From the NCBI GenBank assembly GCA_036897625.1, contig JAYMTA010000009.1, positions 62,001 to 126,000 of the forward strand: a stretch of 64,000 bases of DNA. Direction: 5' to 3'. Shown piece by piece: positions 49,561-58,471 of the stretch. Numbering within the stretch: position 1 is the first letter of the stretch; each line of letters begins with the position of its first letter. This stretch comes from Pelargonium cotyledonis. Taxonomy: Eukaryota > Streptophyta > Magnoliopsida > Geraniales > Geraniaceae. The notes under the pieces are model-generated. The model ran no database searches. It saw nothing but the letters and a program-made list of their open reading frames with translations, and was not told the DNA's origin. The position numbers were made by a program, and so were the translations under genes.

Positions 49561-50079
49561 TCATTTTGAAGACTTTAACCTATGACTCATGAAAAGCTAT
49601 TATTCGACAAAATGTTAGATGCCCCCTTACCTATACTTACCTATAGAATTGCCCTTTGGGAAGGCTTTTGGAGCTGCTATTTTTAAGTGGAAGGTACCGA
49701 TGGCACACAGACCCACAAGCAAAGATCCTTTTGACGGTAGGAGAAGAATTGTTCCAAGAAATTGAAGAATGTAAAGAAAGATAGGAAACCCTTTGTAGCT
49801 TTCTGTTAGAGATTCCTTTTGTTGCACTAAGTTACTAACTAAATTGAGATTAGGACTAGAGTCTTGGTGTGTGAGAAAAAGAAGCATTCTAATAAGTTGC
49901 GGAAGCTTGTCAATACAACAAAAATAAAGGGTGTCAGATGAAAGAGAGGATAGACTGGCCAAGATGGGTAGGAGACCTTTCCAAAATCCAGAGAGAGCTT
50001 GAGCCAGAGTGAGCCATAATTAACTGCGTTACCTTTTGAAGAGGCTTTTTCTCTGTAGCAAGGAAAAGCAAAGAAATCC
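49561..50079. other. spacer between RepB array and inverted RepA-RepB element
   Basis: No repeat match was seen by eye. A minus-strand open frame of 111 codons (49627-49962) starts MASLSSLSS and has a hydrophobic stretch FPIFLYILQFLGTILLL at about residues 59-75. No family was recognised, and it may be a chance frame. Confidence 0.4.
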
Positions 50080-50480
50080 CCGTCTTTTTAACTTTAAGAA
50101 TTTTTTTTGTAAAACTTCTTACACTAGAGCAAACAACCCTTTCAATTCTCCTTATAGCCCTTACTTAGTATTAGAAACAAGGGAACACCAAAAAGAGGAC
50201 TCCCGACCCTCAATTACATTTATAAAGGATTTGAGTTTACAAAAGAAAAGAAACCAAAGTTAACATTGCTATCTAGAACGCCTTTTCTTTGCTGCTTGGG
50301 TCTCTATTCATTTTGTACATTTCCGCTTTTAACAAGGGTTATACTAGAAAATTCTTTAGTTACTTACTTTTTTTTTAGAATTAATTAATTAATAAAGAGT
50401 CGAAAAGGAATATAACTTAACAACTAACAACATCTCTCTAATCCTAAGGCTAAAACCCCTGTACTGATCAGGGAAGCACA
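50080..50480 (-). repeat. RepA copy 9, head and middle
   Basis: Complement of the long-form middle and head: CTTACACTAGAGCAAAC, TTAGTATTAGAAACAAGGG, GAGTCGAAAAGGAAT and AACTAACAA, then CTAATCCTAAGGCTAAA. It matches 54100-54480 block by block. The tail with the GTGCAAC end is missing. Confidence 0.6.
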
Positions 50481-51115
50481 AGAAAGAGTGATACATCTTA
50501 AAGAAGTACAACTATCTAGACTACCCAATAAGATAGAAAGTACAATCTTATCCTATAACAAGTAAAGAACACAATCTAAACTACCCATTAACCTAAAAGC
50601 TATAAGACTAAAAAAAGCTCACTAACTATAATAAGGTATAGCTCTAGTAGTACAGATACAGATATTCTAGTTATAGAAAGCAGGTATAGCTCTAACAACT
50701 CATAAACAACTAAAACAAAAGAAGAAGCGGTTTTTGGGTATCATAAGGAATCTATACAAAATAAAAAGAATATTAAGGACAGTAAATACAACTAGCTAGA
50801 ACCCCATAAGACATTCTCTATTACCCTCTTACTCTATTATCCCTATTTTGCTCTCCTTCTCCTTCCTTAGACTCTCCTCTATAAGATATAAGATAACTCA
50901 ACGACTCTCTATCTCTAATCTAAAACTAACAAGTAAAGTAATAGAAATCAAAGTAAAGGCAAGAGAATACAAACAAAACAAAGCAAGAAGTAAATATAAG
51001 CCTGCAAAGACTAAGAAAGCAAGTCAATCTCAAGAAGCAAGAGCAGCTAGAATAAGTCTTTGTCACGGACTGGAACCTAGTAAAGGAGGTTTTATTGTAA
51101 ATTGTTCCTAAAGAT
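50481..51115 (+). repeat. RepB-like unit joined to RepA copy 9
   Basis: It contains the shared motif TACAGATACAGATATTCTAG at 50651-50670. An open frame at 50848-51111 is rich in Lys, Ser and Ala in its second half (IEIKVKAREYKQNKARSKYK). The similarity to the tail at 48150-48230 (RAIEIKVT) suggests a shared origin. No core follows; the frame ends at 51109-51111. Confidence 0.45.
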
Positions 51116-51349
51116 TTTTAAGAATTTCCTTTTCTAGGATTTAGTAGTTAGTAGTAGTAGAAAGTCAATTAATAAATAATAAGGGATTCTAGCCTTGCTG
51201 ACTTTACTTTGTTAAATTCTTAAGAGTTTTAGTCGGGAGGGTTCCGCTAAGGAGCAAGCTGAGAAAGAAAACTTGAGGGGAGCTAGCTTACTAAAGTTTT
51301 TTGAACATATAGCCTTGCACTGGAATACCTTTTTGTCTTTGACTTCTTT
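51116..51349. other. spacer inside the repeat island
   Basis: AT-rich DNA with a TAGTAGTTAGTAGTAGTAG run at about 51142-51160. No gene or clear repeat block was recognised. Confidence 0.4.
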
Positions 51350-51589
51350 TTTGACTTAGATTTGTATTACTTGTTTTTAGAGTTAGGGTTAGAGCTTTAT
51401 AGTATTCTAAGGGAAGGGGAAGCAGGAGCAGGATAAGAAGGAATAGAAGGAAGAGAAGCTGCTAGAGAGGGATTCCCTTAGGCTTATGGGTCTTCTTGTT
51501 GTTTACTTGTTCTTGTAGCTAGTTAGTTATATGCATTATAGATTCTTTATCTTTTTACAGGTTTACAAGAAAGTCTTTATTTGATTGAA
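51350..51589 (-). repeat. RepB tail fragment joined to RepA copy 6
   Basis: Complement of the tail: TTGACTTAGATTTGTATTAC, GGAAGGGGAAGCAGGAGC, and GGGTCTTCTTGTTG with TTGTTCTTGTAGC. The order is like 42880-43010. It ends next to RepA copy 6. Confidence 0.5.
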
Positions 51590-52110
51590 TTGAATGTGAG
51601 GAGTCTTTTTAATTTGCTGTTCCTCTGTTTCCAATATTCTAAAGTAGTTAGGCTAAAGCAGGAGAATGAAGACAATGAAAGGGGTTTCTTTCTTACTTGG
51701 TCTAGTGTAACAAGGTTGTGAGGAAAGGGTTTTCCTTGTCAGTTTCTAATCTAAGGAGGCTTATAAAATGTATTTAAACGAACGTAAAAGTATGAAATAT
51801 ACAATCTTACCAGGTAAACTCATCTTACTTTTATGGCATTTAAATAGCCTTAGATTGGCTTTTGGTATTTCTGTAATAAACTATCTTTGTTGTACTCAGT
51901 CTTTTTCTTTTTATTTGTGTAAATCGTTCCTTAAGATTCTTGTTTAAGAGTTTTTTTCTAGTAGGGCAGAGGTATTCTTTCTGTTTTTTCTGTGAAGTCT
52001 ACTAATAAGTATAAGAAAAGGGTCACCTCTTTAAATGTTCATTTATGTCTCACTCTCGCTTAAGCTCTCACTCGTGAAGAAACCTTGGCTTGCTTATTGC
52101 ATTTTCTTAT
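51590..52110 (+). repeat. RepA copy 6, long-form tail with extended end
   Basis: CTAAAGTAGTTAGGCTAAAG, GGTCTAGTGTAACAAGG, AATCTAAGGAGGCTTATAAA, AACGTAAAAGTATGAAAT, GGCATTTAAATAGCCTTAG and TTTGTTGTACTCAG end at about 51901. Similarity to copy 2 continues through AGTAGGGCAGAGG and AAGTCTACTAATAAGTATAA. A further patch, CTCACTCGTGAAG plus GGCTTGCTTATTGC, is shared with 44460-44495. Confidence 0.7.
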
Positions 52111-52999
52111 GTAATCCTGTATAATTCCAAAAGCATAGGATATAAAGGAGGACTACCTTTTCATTTGTTGACGGAAGTTATTATCTTCAACTTCTACTGA
52201 CTTAGATTTCTTTTTATTGCTTTACTTATTTACTTGTGATCCTTAGCTAGAAAAGCCTTACTTTAGACGAGAAAACGAGATCCCCAAGGCTGATACTAAA
52301 CTCAACTACTCTTTGCTTTTGAAAGCTAGACACCTATAGAGTACTATAGTACAGTCTCGGAACCCTAGCCGCAAGGCTTCTACACTTTCACTTGCCCCAG
52401 ATTCCAGATTAATACACGAATCACGTTAACCGGAAATCAGAGGAGTCCCTATATATATCTTTTGTAACGCGGAATTCCCTTCTTAAACTCTAAACCAGAA
52501 CTCTTAACGTGCCTCTTCCTCAATTCATTACATTTTTGTTAGGAAATCCCCCATTACTTTGTACCTGGTTTTATAAACCTGCCTAACTTCAAGAGTGCTA
52601 AAAGCTTAACAGAATTACTAAGAGAGAATAGAGGGTTCAAGTCGTATCCCATAGGATTACTTTAAAAACTAAGAACCCTGTCCCTCCCTTATTCTTATTC
52701 CGATATCTATTATCAAGGACTCTCGGGAGTGAGCTAGGACCCCTTGTTATTCACTCCTCTTTTTTAAGACCTAGGTTTTCTGTAACTGTTTTAGTTATAG
52801 GATTCCCGCCCCAAATCTCTTAAGGAAAGCTTCGAAATTCTTGCCTTGATTTTAACTTCCCCAAAAAACTAGAGTTTCATTTCCTTGCGGTAAAGGGCTT
52901 TCTAAGGGCTGTAACTAAGGATCTTCCTAAATAGATCTAGAAGGAAATAGGCAAATCCCTTTGGGTATGAGATTCCTTTTTCTTTCTTACTCTTTGTTT
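52111..52999. other. AT-rich spacer within the island
   Basis: A short RepB-tail-like patch lies at about 52192-52250 (CTACTGACTTAGATTTC, GCTTTACTTATTTACTTG). From about 52250 to 52999 the texture is like the quiet AT-rich DNA outside the island. A GGTTCAAGTCG at about 52633 has no tRNA around it. Confidence 0.4.
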
Positions 53000-53360
53000 C
53001 TTAATGACTTCTTTTGTTTTCTTATTATGAGCTAGAGCAGCTAGAAGTGGATTCCATTTTAGAGCTAAAGGAACTGGATTCCTTGTCTTTTTGTTATTCC
53101 CTGTATGGGGGTTACCTGTCTTCTTTTATATTGTATAGTTTATTGTATTACTTGTATTAGTAGTTTTTTTAGTTTTTATTAGTATTGTAATTGTATTACT
53201 TATCTATACTAAAATGGGTGTAATAGGTTAAAAGATATAGGGGTTTTTTGTTCTTGGGAGTTTTCGGAAAGAGCTTCTCTCAACCTAAACTACAAAAGTA
53301 GTTTGAGCTTTAAGAGATTAGTAAGGTAAGAGTCTAACAAGCTTTACTAGTATTCCCTTT
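53000..53360 (-). repeat. RepB tail fragment joined to RepA copy 7
   Basis: Complement of the tail and AT-rich part: GAGCTAGAGCAGCTAGAAG, GTTATTCCCTGTATGGGGG, and GTATTACTTGTATTAGTAG near 53142-53160. It is followed closely by RepA copy 7. Confidence 0.5.
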
Positions 53361-53640
53361 TTGATTCTTTATCTAAAAATAGTAACTCAAAATTATATAA
53401 ATAACACCTGTTAAATATCTGAAATGTAAAAAAAATCCGCTTACTGGATAGACTCACTTACTTTATTATAGATAGCATTTAAATAGCCTTAGAATTCATT
53501 TCAATATTGTAATTATCTTTGTTGCACTTAATTCCCTTTATTTGTACTGAGTTTTCCTTTCTTTTTTTGTTCCTTAAGATTTAAAGCTTTTAAGGCTGGT
53601 CTTTCTTTTTCTTATTCAACTTCTTCTGAATTCTGAAACT
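53361..53640 (+). repeat. RepA copy 7, short form
   Basis: The head (AAATAGTAACTCAAAATTAT, CACCTGTTAAATATCTGAAA) is joined directly to the tail (CGCTTACTGGATAGACTCAC, GCATTTAAATAGCCTTAG, TTTGTTGCACTTAATTCCC, ending at about 53537). The end extension GTACTGAGTTTTCCTTTC is also kept. Confidence 0.7.
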
Positions 53641-53919
53641 TAGAGAAATCTCGTCTAGTTAAGCAAATCTCTCAGAGGAATACCTGGCAAAAGGAAAACA
53701 ACTTATCCCGCCTTTTCTGTATCCTGTCTTTACTTTATAAAAAATAGACCGCCACTTTAATTCTATCTATCTTGTCTTTACCTTACTCACTTTCAATTTG
53801 ATTCCTCTTTACTATCCCGAAATAGGAAACTCCTTAAAAAGTACAAAAAGAGTGACTCAGCCTACTCCCCAAGGAATCGAACGCTCCTTAGCTCAAGATC
53901 TTCCATAACATTAGAAAAA

Positions 53920-54480
53920 GGAATTAAGTGCAACAAAACCGGATTATTTACAGGAATCCTAAAAGCCAACCTAAGTCAATTTAAATGCACTAAAAACCTG
54001 AGTCCGTCTACCCATTAAACATTTTTACATTTAAGCCTTTTATGCTTGCTTAAAAAGATCTTTTACAAGCCTCCTTAGATTAGAAACTGGCACCAGAAAA
54101 CCCCTTCCTTTCTTTAAGAATTCCTTGTAAACTTATTATGCTAGAACGAGTAAATTAAAAATAATAAATAAGATAAGCCCTTTCAGCTCTCCTCTCGTAT
54201 TAGAACAAGAAACAAAGGAAAACAGGGTTACATTAAATCAATGACTTTCCTGCCTGAAAAGCTAAAGAAACCTAGAATACAAACGAATTAGAACAACACC
54301 CGATCTTTATATCCAGAATGCTGTTTATTTTATGTTTGGGTATCTATTAAGTTGGGGTACATTTAAGGGATTTAACACAAGTTCTACTACAAAATATTTG
54401 AGTTACTTAGAATAAATTTTGAGTCGAAAAGGAATTCAATTTAACAACTAACAAAAAAGAGACTTTCTAATCCTAAGGCT
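53920..54480 (-). repeat. RepA copy 8, full long form
   Basis: The most complete copy. It runs from GGAATTAAGTGCAACAAAAC through CTTAAAAAGATCTTTTACAA, ATTAGAAACTGGCACCAG, CTAGAACGAG, GAATACAAACGAATTAG and TTTGAGTTACTTAGAATAAA to CTAATCCTAAGGCTAAATCC. All blocks of copies 3 and 9 are present in order. Confidence 0.75.
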
Positions 54481-54789
54481 AAATCCCCTGTACTTATAAA
54501 CCCAGAGAGCCTGAGGTAAGACTTTAAAGCTTTTAGAAACCAGTACAACCCATATAACTACTAGTATAACTAAACTCTTAGGCTGAAGCTTACCTCTATC
54601 GGCATAACTTCGTAGTACTGTACCTATACTTGTATTCTGTAGCTTACTATTGATAGCTATACCAAACTGAAATGCCTGACTCTTACCTGTATTTGTAGCT
54701 AGGGATGGTATGGATCTTATTGTTAGGGATGCTAGGTATAGCGTATCCGACTCTGTTGCCTTGCTGCTATCCTTAATCAGTAAAAGCAT
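54448..54789 (-). repeat. open frame at RepA copy 8 junction, RepB-related
   Basis: An open frame of 113 codons on the minus strand. Residues 48-72 or so contain AINSKLQNTSIGTVLRSYA. This aligns by eye with AAKADIKIQNLSMRDIRSM from 26538-26771 and with AKIKRQNPSIAMSKS read from the minus strand near 41950. No domain was recognised. It lies where other RepA heads meet RepB, so it is probably part of the same element family. Confidence 0.4.
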
Positions 54790-54921
54790 TCCATTATTGA
54801 CTTATAACAAGCTACTACTTACTTGCTTGGTTGTTCCTTAATTTTGAATCACTTAGATAAAGAAGATAGATTTATGAGTGAATTAGCTAATTGATTCTTC
54901 ACTATATGTGACACAGAATCT

Positions 54922-54994
54922 CGCGGGATAGAGTAGTTGGTAAACTCATGAGGCTCATGATCTCAAAACGCAGGTTCAAGTCCTACGGATGTAA
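54922..54994 (+). tRNA. trnfM: initiator tRNA-Met (CAU)-like gene, possibly decayed
   Basis: A 73-nt sequence that aligns along its length with bacterial/plastid-type initiator tRNA-Met, starting CGCGGGATAGAG. The D stem GAGT/ACTC is perfect. The anticodon stem TGAGG/TCTCA is fully paired with one G-T, and the loop CTCATGA puts the CAT anticodon at 54956-54958. The T loop is TTCAAGT. The first base pair is C-A, the mismatch that marks bacterial-type initiators. The D and anticodon stems differ from the usual GAGC/GCTC and CAAGG/CCTTG on both sides, so pairing was kept while bases changed. Against function, one T-stem pair is C-A and the three acceptor pairs nearest the D arm do not match. It is either a gene needing RNA repair or editing, or a recently dead copy. 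It lies just outside the repeat island. Confidence 0.6.
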
Positions 54995-56591
54995 AGCTTT
55001 CATCCTGGGCTAACCGCTAAAGTACACACTAATCTATAAGTATTTGGAAACGGGGTCCATTGTCATTTAGAACGACTGCTAACGGTTAACCCCCCGGTTA
55101 CGCTCGACTTTTTACAAGCTTTTAGGCATTTTCGGAATCTTTATAGCCATGGATTACACACATTAATCTAGCTTTTTCATTGTCAGAGGTGCGCAAAGTA
55201 ATCTATTAACATGGATCCATCTTCGCGAGTCTTGGCTTGGGAGGCCTCTTGCTTTCCCTATCATTTGGGATTAATTCGTTATGCTTTTTTTTCGATATGT
55301 AATTCCAACGTAAACGTATTGGAATTTATAGACAACCCTGTACCGGAAAAAGTTCATATATAATAAGAAGTGAGACTTTCCGTGATATCATACTAAAAAG
55401 CTAGCATATAAGGATACCGTTAGAGTACTCGTAGTTGGGTGCCCCAATTGATTTCTATCATAAGTTTTCTTTCACTTGCTAAAAGAAGAAGGTAAATGAA
55501 AGTAGATAGAAGGGCCTCTGATTGTATTGATTCTTATGTTCTCTACACTTTCACGAGAATTCCAAATACTTTCATTTTGTGTAGGCTGTTATTATATAAA
55601 ATTACCGACATTCGTACTGCATAGTAAAAGCTACATATTAAAATTGCATATTGATTTTCCATAGAATAAACTGAAAATCTGGATGGAGAGAAACGAGACC
55701 CTATACCAACTCAAATTTATAAGAACTCAGAAGTTAATCTTATATTAACGAGCGAGCTTCTCTGGGTAAAAATGTATTATGACTTGCCGTTTGTCCTTTT
55801 TTAAGCCGACCTCATTCCTTTAATTAGTCTTAATTCTTTCTTAAATGGTGGCTCTTAGTAGTCCCCTTCCGCTTTCCCATAACTCGCAAATTAAAGCTAT
55901 GCACGTGCCCTATTTGAGGGTATTTCCTTAAAACTTGTAATTAATAAAATGAGTACTTGCTTACATCTAGATCTAGAGGACTACTGATATTAGCACAAGA
56001 GACGAATTGTTCGAATTAACGGCATCCTTTCTTTTTCTGTGTGGTACAAGCACTGAAGTAAAATAGCTTTTTACTTTCTTGAACTGCGGATTCCTGTACA
56101 AAAAACTGACTCATATTTCTGATTTGACTAAAGAAAGATATGTCACGCGAGTAATTCATTATAGAAATATACTACAGACCGAGCAACAGAATCTAATTTC
56201 AACTTACTCTAACCAAGGCTTACAAATCTCAAGGATAAGCCGAGAACGTTTACGAAAGAGTGAACTCATAAGATAAGGAAATAGTAAAATAACTGTAATT
56301 GGAATTCTTTACTTAACTATAGGTTTTATCTTGTAATCAAAAAAGGAATACTCCATTTTTATCATAGATCGATAAATGCAGTTTACTAGCCAGGCTTTTC
56401 CAGGGGGTACTGCAAACGTGTATCAGTAATTTATAATAGTAGCAAAAACTTCTCAGATCAGGTACACTGTGGGTGGAAAAACTAGAAGTAAACCAATCAC
56501 TCTATAAAGCGTACCCGTTTTGCGTGGAGTGGAGTTGGTCACGGATTTACAGTGATAAAATAAGTCATTACATTCTATTACTAATTCGACG
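54995..56591. other. AT-rich non-coding DNA after the island
   Basis: No repeat-island texture and no gene. The plus frames at 56079-56276 and 56473-56673 are unrecognised; the second overlaps the tRNA-like remnant in antisense. Confidence 0.6.
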
Positions 56592-56662
56592 AGCGACTCG
56601 AACCGAACCTTTGGCATGTATATTTTCAACCTTGCGTTCTAACGGAGTGAGCTATACCAACA
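56592..56662 (-). pseudogene. tRNA-like remnant
   Basis: The minus strand reads TTGGTATAGCTCAC, then GTTAGAACG, and later CATGCCAAAGGTTCGG. These are a recognisable position 8-25 region and T-loop region of a tRNA. The central part contains TTGAAAA, the loop expected for a GAA (Phe) anticodon, but the flanking stem does not pair. The T-loop half resembles those at 17.3 and 36.4 kb. It is a decayed tRNA of uncertain identity. Confidence 0.38.
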
Positions 56663-58404
56663 AAATTCTCTAAAAGGCCATACTTTTCCTTTAACCTTAT
56701 TGGTTTAGTCTCTTTTTGACTTCTATTTTTATCCATTTTAGGGCCTCTTACTTCGATAAATTTGCTTTAGGGGTATAGTTAGTAACTAAAAAGTAGAAAT
56801 CGTAGAGTTTTCGGATAATTGTAGAGCGATACTATAAATAGCACTATTCACATATCATTACTATATGTACCATATAAAGGAATGCTAATGAACACATACA
56901 TACTAGCACAATTTTAGGTTTTTTGATTAGACTGTCAGTTAGACTGTAAGGCGTACTAATTTAGCAAGCGCTACTAAAAAGTACTCCTTAAGGATAATAT
57001 CACTATTATTAGGATTAATTTTAAAAAGAATTATATAGGTATTTGATTTCTCTTGAAAATGGATAGTGACTAACAAGGTTGGAGTAAACTAACATTTACC
57101 TTAGAGAAAAGCTTTGTAAGGATACGTAAGCAAACCTATAAATCTAGGTGTACCTTTTTATCATACATAGAAGTGAGTGTACAGTGGAAGGCAACCCCTC
57201 TTTCTAAATAGATATATAGGACAAACACACAAGTTAGGGTTTTTGCGATAGAATACTCGTTTTTGAGCTTTCTGAGGTACTTACATATTATTTTACAAGT
57301 TCTCAAAGTAAAAAAAAAAAAAAAGAAGTTCGATTCATTAACAAGGGGAGCTGTTACGCACTTATTTGAGATTCTCCAGTTTTTTCTCGGATATACAACT
57401 TTGCTTTGGATTCGAGTTGGAGCTAGGCTTTATCCTTTTTTCAATATAGGAATTCCTTATAGAAAGGGAGATTCTAAAACTCCTAATTCACTGTAGAGAT
57501 TTTAATTAGATCGGGTTTTCCGCATATGTTCCTTGCCTATACCAAGCCCCTCCTTAAGTGTTTTTATTCCCTTATAAGTTTTTCCCTTTTGCCTTGACTT
57601 TCTCTAGCTTCCTTACTTATAAAATCCTTTATCTTGTAAAAACCAATTGAATTCTCTATCTTTTTTGCGCCTATATACCCCGAATTCAAAAGTGAGGGTC
57701 TTCGAACTTCAGTTAAGGGGATAGTATTATCAATTTGTCACTCGAATTCGAATATATATTAGCACCCCTATAAGAGTAAAACAGGAGTCAGTATTAACAA
57801 CGCTACTAAGAGAATACCCCCAGTTCAAGTCCCACAGTCTAACCCTTTATTTACTCTTCTGAAACCCTTGGTCCTAAAATTCTTACAACGAAATCCGCCT
57901 TCGATACGATTAAAAACTTGTGAAATACCTAGGACTTAACGACCCAGATTAGGACTAACTTAGCTCTACACCTACCCCAACTCCCTTCCATAATTAGTTT
58001 AAAGCAAGCCCGTTAACAAAGTTATATACAGTAACTCTTCGCACTATAGGAGTTCTTGGATAAATAAAAAACCTATACTCGTTTACTTGATTCTCTACTT
58101 ATTCATTCCCGCAAAAGCATGAGGATTTCTGTAAAAAGTCTTTACTTAGGCTCCCAAGCTCTAAGATAAGTTGTAATGGCTGGGAAATACTGAAAAGCTC
58201 TAACAGGTAAATATAAGACCAATTAAAGCTGGGTTGGGATTCAAGTCTAAAGCTAAAGGAAATTTCTTCCTAATATCTATACTAACGGCTAAAAAGTCTA
58301 ACATAAATACTAATAAAAACTTATTCAGCTTTTCTTGATAAAGAACAAGTACTAGCACTGAAACCAGGAATATTAAAGAATCTTTTTGATCTGATTAATG
58401 AGTT
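56663..58404. other. AT-rich non-coding DNA
   Basis: It holds the A15 run and a lone CAGTTCAAGTCCCAC near 57831 that looks like a T-arm half without the rest of a tRNA. No gene. Confidence 0.55.
57310..57324. repeat. 15-base A run
   Basis: The longest homopolymer noticed. Similar runs are A14 at 28819-28832, T12 at 18191-18202 and T12 at 26148-26159. The 77-codon plus frame over the 57.3 kb run has no recognisable product. Confidence 0.9.
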
Positions 58405-58471
58405 CGGTAGGATTTGAAGCCTCTGACCCCAATTACTTTAACCTACTGTCTGTGCGCCTGCCTTGGCATAC
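58405..58471 (-). pseudogene. weak tRNA-Leu-like remnant
   Basis: The minus strand reads GCAGGCGCACAGACAGTAGG and further on GTCAGAGGCTTCAAATCC. GGCGCAC followed by a TAGG-containing loop and a longer variable region recalls class II tRNA-Leu (UAG). Stem pairing is poor, so this is a tentative fossil. Confidence 0.25.

Larger units (their letters stand above)
42520..54800. repeat. repeat island: interleaved RepA and RepB families
   Basis: Across about 12 kb the composition changes: long tracts are poor in G or poor in C and rich in words such as AAGCAAGTAA or their complements. The same sequence blocks recur many times on both strands. Two families can be separated. RepB has a GC-rich core and a K/Q-rich coding-like tail. 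RepA ends in TTGTTGCACTTAATTCC. The copies are diverged, often truncated, and placed in direct and inverted order. No transposase, reverse transcriptase or maturase was recognised. Single copies are listed separately. Confidence 0.85.

Noticed and set aside
57263-57496. 77-codon plus frame running across an A15 tract
   Set aside because: The Lys run comes from the homopolymer and no domain is visible.
57826-57850. CAGTTCAAGTCCCAC, a T-arm-like word
   Set aside because: No D or anticodon arm upstream.
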